Notes: generated by a model not told the origin, from the letters alone. A stretch of 64,000 bases of DNA from CAYXST01 sp964472495 (GCA_964472495.1 CAYYLD010000001.1:62001-126000); one strand, 5' to 3'. Counted from the stretch's first letter, positions 47,987-57,052 are shown. Numbers and translations: made by a program.

Positions 47987-48868
47987 TTATTTTATCACGG
48001 AAAGTCTTTTTATCAAGCTGCCGAAATTCAGTCTTTCTAATAATCTAATTACTTTCCTTTTATTATATTTTCCCCATCGGCATCGGCCTAATTTGAAATC
48101 AAGAGGGACATCTTTTTTGATAGTGACCAAATATTGGCTGAAGAAAGCGTCTTCTTGATATTCCAGCAAGCGGGCCTTTAATTTAGGATTTAAATTACTT
48201 TGGGAAAGATTTCGATAAAGCTTCCTCAAGCTGCCAAACCGCTTAATTAAATCAATGGCTGTTTTCTGGCCGATACCGGAAATGCCCGGGACGTTATCTG
48301 AAGGATCGCCCTTTAATCCCTTAAAATCATTGATTTGTTTCGGTTCTAAGTCATATCGTTTTTTAACGGCTGTCCGGTCATAAATAATCATTTCTTTTAT
48401 GCCGGTTTGAGGAGTATAAACCATTGTCTGCCGGTCAATCAATTGGAGGGTATCTAAATCACCGGTGATAATAATTTTCTTGAGACCGCCGGTTGGCGGC
48501 TTATCTTTGGCCTTTTGAACAATTGTCCCAATAATATCATCTGCTTCAAAACCTTGCTTTTCGTAGATAGGAATACCTAGCGATTTAATAACTTCCTTGA
48601 CTAAGGGGATTTGGTCATATAGTTCTTGAGGCGGCTTGACCCGTTTGGCCTTATACTCTTTATATTCAACATCGCGAAAAGTCGGTCCGGCTACATCAAA
48701 AGTAGCCGCTAAATAATCCGGTTTTAATTCCTTAATCACTTTAAAAAGGATGCTGACAAACCCATAGACAGCGTTGACCAACTGACCTTTTTTTGTTTTT
48801 AAAGGCGGCAAAGCATGATAAGCCCGGTGAATTAAAGCATTGCTGTCAATAAGAACCAAAGTTTTCAT
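47987..48868 (-). CDS. Stand-alone 5'-3' exonuclease (PolA 5' nuclease-like)
   Basis: Flap endonuclease/5' exonuclease removing RNA primers and flaps. 293 aa from the ATG at 48868 (MKTLVLIDSNALIHRAYHAL), which has a GGAGAAT ribosome-binding site; an ATG 12 codons upstream lies deep inside tsaE. The PIN-like core has the acidic sites LIDSNAL, TFDVAGPTFRD, GFEADDIIGT and ITGDLDTLQLID, and the helix-hairpin-helix GLKGDPSDNVPGISGIGQKT (about 193-212). No polymerase domain follows, so the function is separated from PolA. It overlaps tsaE by 23 nt. Confidence 0.92.
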   Translation of the reverse strand: MKTLVLIDSNALIHRAYHALPPLKTKKGQLVNAVYGFVSILFKVIKELKPDYLAATFDVAGPTFRDVEYKEYKAKRVKPPQELYDQIPLVKEVIKSLGIPIYEKQGFEADDIIGTIVQKAKDKPPTGGLKKIIITGDLDTLQLIDRQTMVYTPQTGIKEMIIYDRTAVKKRYDLEPKQINDFKGLKGDPSDNVPGISGIGQKTAIDLIKRFGSLRKLYRNLSQSNLNPKLKARLLEYQEDAFFSQYLVTIKKDVPLDFKLGRCRWGKYNKRKVIRLLERLNFGSLIKRLSVIK

Positions 48869-49316
48869 AGATAATTCTCCGTTTATCTCTGGACAAGTAC
48901 TCAAACCTCAGCCAGCTGACCTTGGCTGGTAAAATTTTCTTAATCTTTTCCGCCCATTCAATAACCACTAAACTGTCCGGCTGATTGACTATTTCTCTAA
49001 AATCCAAATCAGCTAAATCTTTGGGCGAATTAAGTCGATAACAATCAATATGATAAAAATATTTGAAGGGCGCTGACCGGCTCAAGTCAAATTTTTTCAG
49101 GATAACAAAGGTCGGACTGGTTATTCTGTCTTTTATAGATAATCCTTGAGCCATGCCCTGGATGAAAGTGGTTTTACCGCTACCTAAGTCCCCTTCCAAG
49201 CCGATAATTAAGGTCTTCTTGTCTTTCGGCTCACTCTTAATTATCTCTTCAGCCAAAATTCGGCCTACTTTTTGCGTTGCCTGAGCATTCTCAGTAATAA
49301 TCTCTAGACTATTCAT
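48846..49316 (-). CDS. tsaE: tRNA threonylcarbamoyladenosine protein TsaE
   Basis: P-loop ATPase that resets the TsaBDE complex in t6A synthesis. 156 aa: Walker A GDLGSGKTTFIQGMAQGL (about 43-60), then ITSPTFVILKKF, FYHIDCYRL (here YHIDCYRLNSP) and a degenerate Walker B VVIEWAEKI. Length fits the family. Divergent from the PilB-like gene. Works in the same pathway as TsaC at 22243-22887. Confidence 0.94.
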   Translation of the reverse strand: MNSLEIITENAQATQKVGRILAEEIIKSEPKDKKTLIIGLEGDLGSGKTTFIQGMAQGLSIKDRITSPTFVILKKFDLSRSAPFKYFYHIDCYRLNSPKDLADLDFREIVNQPDSLVVIEWAEKIKKILPAKVSWLRFEYLSRDKRRIIYENFGSY

Positions 49317-49373
49317 GGTTTATGATTAGCCGCCTATTGGTCTCATTATACTATATTTGACCCGAAAGCTAAA

Positions 49374-51089
49374 ATGAGCTACACTCAAGATAGAATTAAG
49401 CCGACCAAAATGACTACTTTCAATTCCAAAAGTAAAAGCGAGGCCTTGACCGAAAAATTAGCCGAATTACGGAGAGAATCCGAAGAAAAAAAAGCCAAGC
49501 GAACGGCTGATAAGCTTAATTTGTCTTATCTCGATTTGAAAATAACACCTCTGGAAACAGAAGCCCTCGGATTAATTAAAGAAGAAAGAGCCAAAAAAGC
49601 CAAGGTAGCCGTGATTAAAAAACAAGATAAAAAAATTTGGCTGGTCGCTCAAGAACCCGACAATCAGTTGACCAAAGAAACCATTGAAGAGTTAGAAAAA
49701 GCCGGCTACCAGATTAATCTGATAGTTGTTTCAGCCGCTAGCCTAGCTAAGGTCTGGGCTGGCTACCAGGAATTGGCTCAGCCAACCAAGGAAATCACCG
49801 GCAAAATGGAAATAGCCAGCCAGTTCTTGGAAAAACTCAAAAAAGAAATTAAAAATCTAGCCGACATTAAAGAACAGATTGAAAAAACGCCAATTAGCCA
49901 GGCCTCAACTATTGTTGAAATTATTTTAGCCGGCGGCTTGCAAATCAATGCTTCTGACGTCCATTTAGAAAGCGAAGCTGATAAAACTAATTTACGTTAC
50001 CGCATTGATGGACTTCTCCAGGATGTGGTTTTTTTATCTCCTGAAATCTATCATTTTGTTCTAAACAGATTAAAGTTGTTAGCTGGTCTTAAATTAAATG
50101 TCCATGATGTTGCTCAAGACGGCCGTTTTACTATTTCGCTCGGCAAAACTGATATTGAAATAAGAACATCCTGTCTGCCCAGCGCTTACGGCGAAAATAT
50201 TGTCATGCGAATCCTCAACCCTGAAGCAATCGCCCTCGGACTGGAAGATTTGGGTCTGCGCCCGGATTTACTAACGATTATCCAGAAAGAAATTAAAAAA
50301 CCCAATGGTATGATTATTACGACCGGGCCAACCGGTTCCGGCAAGACAACGCTTCTTTACGCTTTTGTCAAAAAAGTTAACAAACCAGAGGTCAAAATTA
50401 TCACTTTAGAAGACCCGATTGAATATCATCTGGAAGGCATTAGCCAAACCCAAGTGGAGAAGGAAAAAGGCTATACTTTTGCCAAGGGACTGCGAGCTAT
50501 TCTGAGACAAGACCCCGACGTTATCTTGGTTGGCGAAATCAGAGATTGGGAAACCGCTCAAATCGCCATTCAGGCCGCTTTAACCGGCCATCTGGTTTTT
50601 TCCACACTTCATACCAATGACGCGGCCGGAGCCATTCCCCGTTTCCTTGATCTAGGTCTGCAGGTCTCTAATTTAGCAACTGCCCTCAATCTGGTTATTG
50701 CTCAGCGTTTGGTCAGGAAAATTTGCCCTAAGTGCCGTCAGGCTGTCTCGCCTTCGGCCAATCAATTGAGCCAAATAAAAAAAGCCCTCGTCGGGCTGCC
50801 AAAGCAAATCAAACATCGAGAATTGGATAAAAAGCTTAAAATTTATAAGGCTAAAGGATGTAGTCAATGTAATCAGACCGGCTACCAGGGGAGAATCGGT
50901 ATCTTTGAAATAATTTTAATTGACCAAACAATGGAGAAAATAATGAAACCGGAGGTTAGTCACGTTCAAATCCTGGAAAAAGCCCGTCAGCAAGGCCTAG
51001 TCGGCTTCCGCCAAGATGCTTTACTTAAAGTTTTGGAAGGAGTGACTACTTTAGAAGAAGTAGAAAGAGTAGTTGGCAGTCAGGAGTAA
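49374..51089 (+). CDS. PilB/GspE-type secretion or type IV pilus ATPase
   Basis: 571-aa hexameric ATPase that powers pilin polymerisation. Highly charged N-terminus (1-50), N1-type domain (about 50-150), then the N2 region with LQINASDVHLESEADKTNLR. Walker A is GPTGSGKTTLLY (about 319-330). The Asp box is EDPIEYHLEGI, Walker B is DPDVILVGEIRDWETAQIAI, and the His box is LTGHLVFSTLHTNDA. A CPKCRQ...CSQCNQTGYQGR tetracysteine zinc motif is intact near 445-510. No other pilus gene lies nearby. A TATACT box 21 nt before the ATG is a candidate -10. Type IV pili are common in Patescibacteria and could also serve DNA uptake with DprA. Confidence 0.93.
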   Translation: MSYTQDRIKPTKMTTFNSKSKSEALTEKLAELRRESEEKKAKRTADKLNLSYLDLKITPLETEALGLIKEERAKKAKVAVIKKQDKKIWLVAQEPDNQLTKETIEELEKAGYQINLIVVSAASLAKVWAGYQELAQPTKEITGKMEIASQFLEKLKKEIKNLADIKEQIEKTPISQASTIVEIILAGGLQINASDVHLESEADKTNLRYRIDGLLQDVVFLSPEIYHFVLNRLKLLAGLKLNVHDVAQDGRFTISLGKTDIEIRTSCLPSAYGENIVMRILNPEAIALGLEDLGLRPDLLTIIQKEIKKPNGMIITTGPTGSGKTTLLYAFVKKVNKPEVKIITLEDPIEYHLEGISQTQVEKEKGYTFAKGLRAILRQDPDVILVGEIRDWETAQIAIQAALTGHLVFSTLHTNDAAGAIPRFLDLGLQVSNLATALNLVIAQRLVRKICPKCRQAVSPSANQLSQIKKALVGLPKQIKHRELDKKLKIYKAKGCSQCNQTGYQGRIGIFEIILIDQTMEKIMKPEVSHVQILEKARQQGLVGFRQDALLKVLEGVTTLEEVERVVGSQE

Positions 51090-51102
51090 ATTCTTTAACC
51101 TC

Positions 51103-51260
51103 GACTAACCTGTAGGCAATGACTCTCCGCCTGAGAACAGAGAGAAAAGGCTTTTCCGAGGAATATCCCAGTCGGAACCAAGATATCCTTAAGGCTAAGA
51201 GAAAACCCCTATCGGACCCTATTTTTAAAAAATTGAGCCCTTATTGCCTACAGATTAGTC
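51103..51260. ncRNA. Structured RNA candidate between pilB-like gene and ruvB
   Basis: GACTAACCTGTAGGCAAT (51103-51120) pairs with ATTGCCTACAGATTAGTC (51243-51260), 17 of 18 bases. The 120-nt interior has short helices such as CCGAG/TCGG around 51158-51175. Size and shape (long closing stem, partly open centre) would suit a 6S-like RNA, but no conserved motif was recognised. It could instead be a transposon-derived hairpin. Promoter and strand are undecided. Confidence 0.4.
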
Positions 51261-51285
51261 AATATTAAAAAGGGACGATTTAAAA

Positions 51286-51316
51286 TTGTCCCTCCTTCCT
51301 GACTAATCAGTATAAT
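51286..51316 (+). promoter_or_regulatory. Probable promoter of ruvB
   Basis: TTGTCC (51286-51291), 19-bp spacer, TATAAT (51311-51316), 17 nt before the ATG. Leader of about 10 nt with no ribosome-binding site. Confidence 0.45.
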
Positions 51317-51333
51317 AGCAAATTATCATTAAA

Positions 51334-52350
51334 ATGTCAAGACCAACGACGGAAAAACAATTAAATGAAGACCGCTATTTAGATACCACGCTGCGACCCA
51401 ATTCTTTTGAGGAATATATGGGTCAACAGAAAATCAAAGATAATCTCAAAATCTTGATGGAAGCGGCTAAAAAAAGAAAGGAGCCTATTGAGCACGTGCT
51501 TCTATACGGCTCAAGTGGTTTAGGAAAAACTACTTTGGCGCATATTATCGCCAAAGAAATGAATTGTAATATTAGAATCACTTCCGGACCGGCTATTGAA
51601 AAAGTCGGCGATTTAGCTTCAATTTTAACCAATTTACAAAATGGCGATGTTCTTTTTATAGACGAATCTCACCGAATCAACAAGACTATAGAAGAAACGC
51701 TCTATCCAGCTATGGAAGATTTTCTCTTGGACATTATTATTGGCAAAGGGCCTTCGGCCCGGACGCTCCGTTTAGAATTGCCTCGTTTCACTCTAATTGC
51801 CGCCACCACCCGCATTGGCCTGCTCTCTTCTCCTTTGCGCAGTCGCTTTGGGGCGACCTATCGCTTGGATTTCTATAATCAAGAAGACATTGAGAACATT
51901 ATTAGCCGGTCAGCTGGTATTTTAAAAACAACTATCGAACCAGCCGCTATCCAAATGGTCGCCCAACGGGCTCGTTATACTCCCCGAGTGGCCAACCGCT
52001 TATTAAAAAGGACCCGCGATTATGCCCAGGTTAAAGCTGATGGTCTGATTAACCAAAAAATAGCTCAAGAGGCCTTGGAAATGCTGGAAATTGATGAAAT
52101 GGGTTTAGAGCCAGCCGACCGTCATATTCTGGAAACAATAGTCAAGAAATTTAATGGCGGCCCGGTTGGTTTGCAGGCCTTAGCCGCGGCCACCAACGAA
52201 GAACAGGACACGATTGAAGAAATCTATGAGCCCTATTTACTCCGTCTAGGTTTTCTGGCTCGGACCCCCAAAGGCCGCCAAGCGACCGAGTTAGCTTATC
52301 AGCATTTGGGAATAAAATATGAAGGAGAGGCCCAGGATAAATTATTTTAG
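51334..52350 (+). CDS. ruvB: Holliday junction branch migration helicase RuvB
   Basis: AAA+ motor that moves Holliday junctions with RuvA and passes them to RuvC. 338 aa: LRPNSFEEYMGQQKIKDNLK, Walker A YGSSGLGKTTLAHIIA (about 59-74), Walker B LFIDESHRI (DESHR instead of the usual DEIHR), sensor 1 ATTRIGLLSSPLRSRFG, and the winged helix with VGLQALAAATNEEQDTIEEI and YLLRLGFLARTPKGR. Normal length. ruvC is at 54554, three genes on; ruvA is not in the window. It overlaps the next gene by 32 nt. Confidence 0.97.
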   Translation: MSRPTTEKQLNEDRYLDTTLRPNSFEEYMGQQKIKDNLKILMEAAKKRKEPIEHVLLYGSSGLGKTTLAHIIAKEMNCNIRITSGPAIEKVGDLASILTNLQNGDVLFIDESHRINKTIEETLYPAMEDFLLDIIIGKGPSARTLRLELPRFTLIAATTRIGLLSSPLRSRFGATYRLDFYNQEDIENIISRSAGILKTTIEPAAIQMVAQRARYTPRVANRLLKRTRDYAQVKADGLINQKIAQEALEMLEIDEMGLEPADRHILETIVKKFNGGPVGLQALAAATNEEQDTIEEIYEPYLLRLGFLARTPKGRQATELAYQHLGIKYEGEAQDKLF

Positions 52351-53974
52351 AATCAAAATCATCCTCTGGGTGTTAGTCATCGGAGGGTTTTTTATTTGGC
52401 TAAATTTTTGTTTGGCAGCGACTAATGACGTGGTCGTTAATGAGATTATGTACGATTTGCCCGGAACAGATAGTAAGCACGAGTGGATAGAAATTTTAAA
52501 TATTTCTGGCACTGAAATTGACTTGACTGACTGGAAATTCAATGATGGAAGCAATCATATTTTAAATGAGCCGCCAGAAAATGGCGGACAGGGTTCGCTT
52601 AAAATCTCATCTGGCGAATATTTAATTTTGACTGGCGATGCTATAACTTTTTTAACTGACCATCCAGGATTCTCTGGTACAGTCATTGATACAGCAATGA
52701 GTCTAAAAAATACCATCGCTACTTTAAAAATTCTTGATTCGGAGGGTAATAAAATTGATTCGGTTACCTATGAAATCACCTGGGGCGCCGATGGTAATGG
52801 AAAATCTCTAGAAAAAATTAATCCCCAAGATACAAATACTCAAAATAATTGGCGAGAAAGCGTGCTTGATGGAGGAAGTCCTGGGATTTTAAATAGTAGT
52901 GGCCAAGAAATTTCGCCAGGAAAAGAACCGCCAACCGAAGAGCCGACAACCGAAGGTCGGATTCCACCAACCACGGCTAATCAGCCGCCGCTGGCTGAAG
53001 CCGGCCCGGACATGACCGCTTTAGTCAACCGAGAAATGTTTTTTGACGCTTCTCAATCTTATGACCCGGATGATGACTCATTAACCTATTTTTGGAATTT
53101 CGGCGACGGAGCGACTGATATTGAAAAACGAACCAGCCATATCTACCTTTATCCCGGTCAATATATTGTCAGCTTGCTGGTTGATGACGGTGAGTTTTCC
53201 GATTTAGACATTATTACCGCCAATATTTACAGCCCCTCAGTAATCATTAGCGAATTTATACCCAATCCCCCTGGAGAAGACGAAGAAAACGAATGGATTG
53301 AACTATTCAATCAAAGCGGCCAAATAGTCAACTTAACCAATTGGCAATTAGATGACCAAACCGAAGACAGTCCGCCATTTATTTTTCCGATTAACAGCTT
53401 AATTGCCCCGGGGCAATTTCTGATTATTCGGCGACCAATCAGTCAAATCGCTTTAGATAATGACCGAGACCAAGTCCGTTTACTTTATCCTGATGGTTCT
53501 CTGGCTATGGAAATCAGTTACAGCGGAGAAACAGCTGAAGGATCAGCTATTGCTTTTGACGGCCAAGATTATTTTGGGACTAAGGTTCCGACACCGGGAG
53601 CAATCAATATCATCTCAGCGATTGGCTTGGCAAGCGGAGACAAAAATCTCTTCACTAATAATCCTCAACCAATTATTCAAGAAACCCAAGAACCGCCGGG
53701 AATTTTAGCCCAAACCAACCTTAATCAAGGCCAAACATTATCGCCTCTTAGCCAACCAAGTCGGGCGGAAACTTCTCAACCAGTTAAATCAGCTAAAGAG
53801 ATAGCCCAACAGACAGAAAAAAGCGGCTGGTCATCTCAACAAGCGGCTGCTTTAGGACAATCAAGCCGACCCACCCAAAAAGCCAACCTCATTTTAACTC
53901 TTTCCATTATTATTTCTGGTTCTTTATTGGCCAGCTGGTTCTTAATTCGACTAAAAAAGCCAAAAACTCATTGA
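52319..53974 (+). CDS. Secreted surface protein with lamin-tail and PKD domains
   Basis: 551 aa. Signal sequence or anchor at about 12-32 (IILWVLVIGGFFIWLNFCLA). Domain order: lamin-tail domain (about 35-200) opening VVVNEIMYDLPGTDSKHEWI, a Pro/Thr-rich linker, a PKD domain (about 225-305) with YFWNFGDGATD, a second lamin-tail domain (about 308-430) opening VIISEFIPNPPGEDEENEWI, a low-complexity Gln/Ser-rich stretch, and a C-terminal membrane helix (about 520-540). Lamin-tail domains are typical of extracellular, often nuclease-linked proteins in CPR. It should sit on the cell surface. Its start lies within ruvB, so the two may be translationally coupled. Confidence 0.82.
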   Translation: MKERPRINYFRIKIILWVLVIGGFFIWLNFCLAATNDVVVNEIMYDLPGTDSKHEWIEILNISGTEIDLTDWKFNDGSNHILNEPPENGGQGSLKISSGEYLILTGDAITFLTDHPGFSGTVIDTAMSLKNTIATLKILDSEGNKIDSVTYEITWGADGNGKSLEKINPQDTNTQNNWRESVLDGGSPGILNSSGQEISPGKEPPTEEPTTEGRIPPTTANQPPLAEAGPDMTALVNREMFFDASQSYDPDDDSLTYFWNFGDGATDIEKRTSHIYLYPGQYIVSLLVDDGEFSDLDIITANIYSPSVIISEFIPNPPGEDEENEWIELFNQSGQIVNLTNWQLDDQTEDSPPFIFPINSLIAPGQFLIIRRPISQIALDNDRDQVRLLYPDGSLAMEISYSGETAEGSAIAFDGQDYFGTKVPTPGAINIISAIGLASGDKNLFTNNPQPIIQETQEPPGILAQTNLNQGQTLSPLSQPSRAETSQPVKSAKEIAQQTEKSGWSSQQAAALGQSSRPTQKANLILTLSIIISGSLLASWFLIRLKKPKTH

Positions 53975-54000
53975 CACTAGCTCTCAGTCAATAGTATGAT
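53971..54000 (+). promoter_or_regulatory. Promoter of yebC-ruvC
   Basis: TTGACA (53971-53976), 18-bp spacer, TATGAT (53995-54000), 9 nt before the yebC ATG. It overlaps the stop of the preceding gene. Confidence 0.65.
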
Positions 54001-54009
54001 TAAGGTATT

Positions 54010-54549
54010 ATGAGTGGACATTCACATTGGGCTGGCATAAAACACAAGAAATCGATCACCGATGCTAAGCGGGGTAAGCTCTTTAGCAAAATATCCCGCT
54101 TAATTAGTATTGCCGCCAAAGAGAAAGGCCCTGACACAGAGACCAATCCCAAGCTAAGATTAGCTATCGAAAAAGCCAAAGAAGTGAATATGCCTAAAGA
54201 TAATATCGCCAAGGCCATCAAGCGAGGAACCGGCCAGATAGAAGGCGCTCAAATGGAAGAATTTACCTACGAAGCCTATGGACCGGCCGGCGTCGCCCTG
54301 ATTATCGTCGGTATTACTGATAACAAAAATCGGACTTTAGCTGAAATTAAACACATTCTTGGCCGTTTCCAAGCTAAATTGGCCGAAGCCGGTAGCGTTA
54401 AATATTTATTTGACAAACAGGGGGAGGATTGGCAACCTAAGTATCCTCTGGAAATTGATTCTCAAACCAAAGGACAATTAGAAAAGCTTTTTGAGACCTT
54501 AGACGAGAATGAGGATGTCCAGGAAATCTACTCCAATTTAAAAGATTAA
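54010..54549 (+). CDS. yebC: YebC/PmpR family protein, shortened
   Basis: The family regulates transcription and, in recent work, eases translation of proline stretches. 179 aa against the usual 240-250. MSGHSHWAGIKHKKSITDAK opens the conserved domain 1. GTGQIEGAQMEEFTYEAYGP and GVALIIVGITDNKNRTLAEI belong to domain 2. After VKYLFDKQG the usual 60-residue domain 3 (with the GAED segment) is missing, and the protein rejoins at the end with LDENEDVQEIYSNL. No frameshift is visible, so this looks like a clean, in-frame loss. It heads a run with ruvC 4 nt later. Confidence 0.9.
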   Translation: MSGHSHWAGIKHKKSITDAKRGKLFSKISRLISIAAKEKGPDTETNPKLRLAIEKAKEVNMPKDNIAKAIKRGTGQIEGAQMEEFTYEAYGPAGVALIIVGITDNKNRTLAEIKHILGRFQAKLAEAGSVKYLFDKQGEDWQPKYPLEIDSQTKGQLEKLFETLDENEDVQEIYSNLKD

Positions 54550-54553
54550 AAAT

Positions 54554-55024
54554 ATGGTTATTATGGGTATTGACCCGGGCACAGCTATCACTGGTTATGG
54601 AATTATTGAAAAACGGTCGGTCAAATTAGTCACTCTTGACTACGGCTGTATCAGAACAGAAGTCCGTTTCTCGACAGCTGAACGGCTTAAACAAATAGAC
54701 GAACAACTAACCAAGTTAATTAAAAAACACAAACCGAACCGAATAGCCGTAGAAGACATTTTCTTTTTTAAAAACCTAAAGACAGCCATCAAGGTAAGCC
54801 AGGCCCGCGGGGTTATTTTGGCCCGAGCCGCTCAATTTAAAATACCGGTTACTGAACATACTCCTCTTCAAGTTAAGCAGGCAGTAACCAGTTATGGCCG
54901 GGCTGAAAAAAGACAGGTTCAAGAAATGGTCAAATTGTTACTTAACTTAAAAGAAATTCCCAAGCCGGATGACGCGGCTGATGCCTTAGCCATTGCCATC
55001 TGCTGCGCTCATTCGCTTTGCTAA
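54554..55024 (+). CDS. ruvC: Holliday junction resolvase RuvC
   Basis: Metal-dependent endonuclease that cuts Holliday junctions. 156 aa: MVIMGIDPGTAITGYGIIEK (Asp7), AVEDIFFFKNLKTAIKVSQA (Glu near 68), and the final DDAADALAIAICCAH (Asp near 138-141). All four acidic positions look present. The GIDPGT motif fixes the start: the ATG at 54554. It follows yebC by 4 nt, and its end lies just 4 nt before the ATG of the 7TM gene. Confidence 0.95.
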   Translation: MVIMGIDPGTAITGYGIIEKRSVKLVTLDYGCIRTEVRFSTAERLKQIDEQLTKLIKKHKPNRIAVEDIFFFKNLKTAIKVSQARGVILARAAQFKIPVTEHTPLQVKQAVTSYGRAEKRQVQEMVKLLLNLKEIPKPDDAADALAIAICCAHSLC

Positions 55025-55028
55025 ATCT

Positions 55029-55691
55029 ATGTTTTCTATCATTGAATATATGATTAACCAAGGCGTCCCCCAGGAAACAATCGTCCTTCTTTTAATGCTG
55101 CCGATTGTCGCCACGGTTATTGCTTTTGCCCGGCAAATTATTGGCATTAGAGGGTTCGGTATTTACACCCCATTAATTATTTCTCTGGCTTTCTTGGCCA
55201 CCGGCCTGAAATACGGTTTAGCTCTTTTTATTACCGTTCTGCTGGTCGGCACCCTAACCCGATTACTGGTAAAGAGATTCCGTCTTCTCTATCTGCCCCG
55301 GATGGCTATTGTTTTAACGGCCGTCGCCTTAGGCATCCTTCTGCTTCTTTTAGCCGGCGCCTATGCCGACCGTCGAGGTCTAATCGCCGCTTCGATTTTT
55401 ACCATCCTGATTATGGGCACCTTAGTCGAAAAATTCATCGCTGTCCAAATTGAACGAGGCGCTCGAGGAGCCGTCATCCTTACTTCGGAAACTTTATTCC
55501 TCTCAATCATCTGCTATTGGTTGGCTAGCTGGTCTTGGCTCCAAAATCAAGCCCTCGTTTATCCCATCTGGTTCATCTTAGGAGCGATTATTATTAATAT
55601 ACTTTTAGGTAAATGGACTGGTTTGCGACTCTCTGAATACTGGCGTTTCCGCGAAGTAATTAAGCGGGTTGAATTACCAGAAAAAAAATAA
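55029..55691 (+). CDS. 7TM protein of the transglutaminase-associated (7TM_transglut) type
   Basis: 220-aa integral membrane protein. Start set at ATG 55029 (MFSIIEYMINQGVPQETIVL); a longer frame begins inside ruvC. The phrase LLLMLPIVATVIAFARQIIG followed by GFGIYTPLII is the hallmark of the 7TM domain usually joined to an inactive periplasmic transglutaminase-like domain, which is absent here. Six or seven helices are predicted, with a short basic loop (KRFRLLYLPR) and a charged C-terminus. In other bacteria it is encoded next to an alpha-L-glutamate-ligase-like ATP-grasp gene and a retropepsin-like protease, exactly as here. First gene of a four-gene operon; 3 nt from the next. Confidence 0.8.
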   Translation: MFSIIEYMINQGVPQETIVLLLMLPIVATVIAFARQIIGIRGFGIYTPLIISLAFLATGLKYGLALFITVLLVGTLTRLLVKRFRLLYLPRMAIVLTAVALGILLLLLAGAYADRRGLIAASIFTILIMGTLVEKFIAVQIERGARGAVILTSETLFLSIICYWLASWSWLQNQALVYPIWFILGAIIINILLGKWTGLRLSEYWRFREVIKRVELPEKK

Positions 55692-55693
55692 GT

Positions 55694-57052
55694 TTGGTTA
55701 TGTTTGATTTCATCAAAAAATCTGGCTATTTACTCGGCCTCAATGCCCGCAACCTAACTTATTTAAGGCCCTCTAATCCTTTGAGGGCTATTCGTATTGC
55801 CGATAACAAGCTTCTGTCTAAAAAAATTTTAAGAAAAGCTGGTTTGCCTGTTCTGCAGAATCATTCAATTATCCATCAAGCCAGAGAACTTAAAGACTTT
55901 GACTGGATCAGTTTGCCACCGAGTTTTGCCCTTAAACCAAATCGCGGTCTCGGCGGCGAAGGCATTTTAGTTGTTTACGGCCGGAAGAGAAAATTTCCCT
56001 ACCCCTGGGTCAAAGCGGATAAAAAAGAAGTTAGCATTAAAGATTTACGCAATCATGTCCTTAATATTTTAGAAGGAACTTTTTCTCTAACCAGCTTACC
56101 CGACGTGGCTTTTTTTGAAGAAAGAATTAAGTTGTTGAAGCTCTTTAAGCCCTACGCCTATCGGGGCATTCCTGATATCAGAATTATTATCTATAATTCA
56201 GTACCGGTTATGGCCGAATTGCGTTTACCAACTAAAGAATCGGGCGGCAAAGCTAATCTTCATTTAGGCGGCATCGGCGTCGGTATTGATTTGGGCACCG
56301 GCATAACTACAACCGCCATTCAGCGAGACCATCTCGTTGAGTATATCCCCAAAACTCGTATTTTACTACGCGGGCTGGCAATCCCCGAATGGAGAGAAAT
56401 TCTCAAACTGGCCATCCAGGCCCAAGAGGTCTCCGAGATTGGTTTTCTGGGCGTCGATATTGCCATTGACCGAGAGAAGGGACCGATTATTTTAGAACTC
56501 AATGCCCGACCAGGCCTCTCTATTCAAATTGCCAATTTGGCTTCTCTTAATGACCGCCTTCAACGAATCAAAGGACTTAAAGTCAAAACTTTAACCAAGG
56601 GGGTTAAAATTGCCCAAGATCTTTTCGGCGGCGAAGTGGAAGAGGAGGTAGAGGAGGTCTCTGGTCGTAAAGTAATCGGTATCAATGAATCAATTGAAGT
56701 GCTTGACGAACAAGGCAATAAACATTTAACTATGGCCAAGATTGACAGCGGCGCTTATCGAACAACCATCTGCCGCAGTTTAGCTAAACAACTGAAAATT
56801 GACCAGCCGATTGGCTCTAAAAAAGTCAGAGGCGCCTTGGGTTCCGGAGAAAGGCCTTTAATTAATCTATCCTTCATTTTAGATAAACGTTTAGTCGCTA
56901 CCGAGGCCTTTATGGCTGACCGCCAAGAAATGAAATATGATGTCATTATTGGCCGGAAAGATTTAAAAAGATTTTTGGTTGACCCGGCTAAAAATGTTTT
57001 TATGACTCCGAGGGTCTTGGGAAAGGCCAAAGAAAGACGAGGCATAAAATGA
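55694..57052 (+). CDS. ATP-grasp ligase fused to a retropepsin-like protease
   Basis: 452 aa. Residues 1-300 are an alpha-L-glutamate-ligase-like ATP-grasp domain (RimK relatives): ATP lysines in FALKPNRGLGGEGILVV (79-95), metal acidic site in PIILELNARPG (264-274). Residues 325-452 match the retropepsin-like protease that often accompanies RimK: MAKIDSGAYRTTIC has the catalytic DSGA (Asp351), and DVIIGRKDLKRF (416-427) is the second hallmark. Fusion of the two is unusual; elsewhere they are separate genes. Likely it joins amino acids by peptide or isopeptide bonds and trims or regulates the product. A stop/start overlap (4 nt) couples it to the Mur-ligase gene. Confidence 0.85.
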   Translation: MVMFDFIKKSGYLLGLNARNLTYLRPSNPLRAIRIADNKLLSKKILRKAGLPVLQNHSIIHQARELKDFDWISLPPSFALKPNRGLGGEGILVVYGRKRKFPYPWVKADKKEVSIKDLRNHVLNILEGTFSLTSLPDVAFFEERIKLLKLFKPYAYRGIPDIRIIIYNSVPVMAELRLPTKESGGKANLHLGGIGVGIDLGTGITTTAIQRDHLVEYIPKTRILLRGLAIPEWREILKLAIQAQEVSEIGFLGVDIAIDREKGPIILELNARPGLSIQIANLASLNDRLQRIKGLKVKTLTKGVKIAQDLFGGEVEEEVEEVSGRKVIGINESIEVLDEQGNKHLTMAKIDSGAYRTTICRSLAKQLKIDQPIGSKKVRGALGSGERPLINLSFILDKRLVATEAFMADRQEMKYDVIIGRKDLKRFLVDPAKNVFMTPRVLGKAKERRGIK

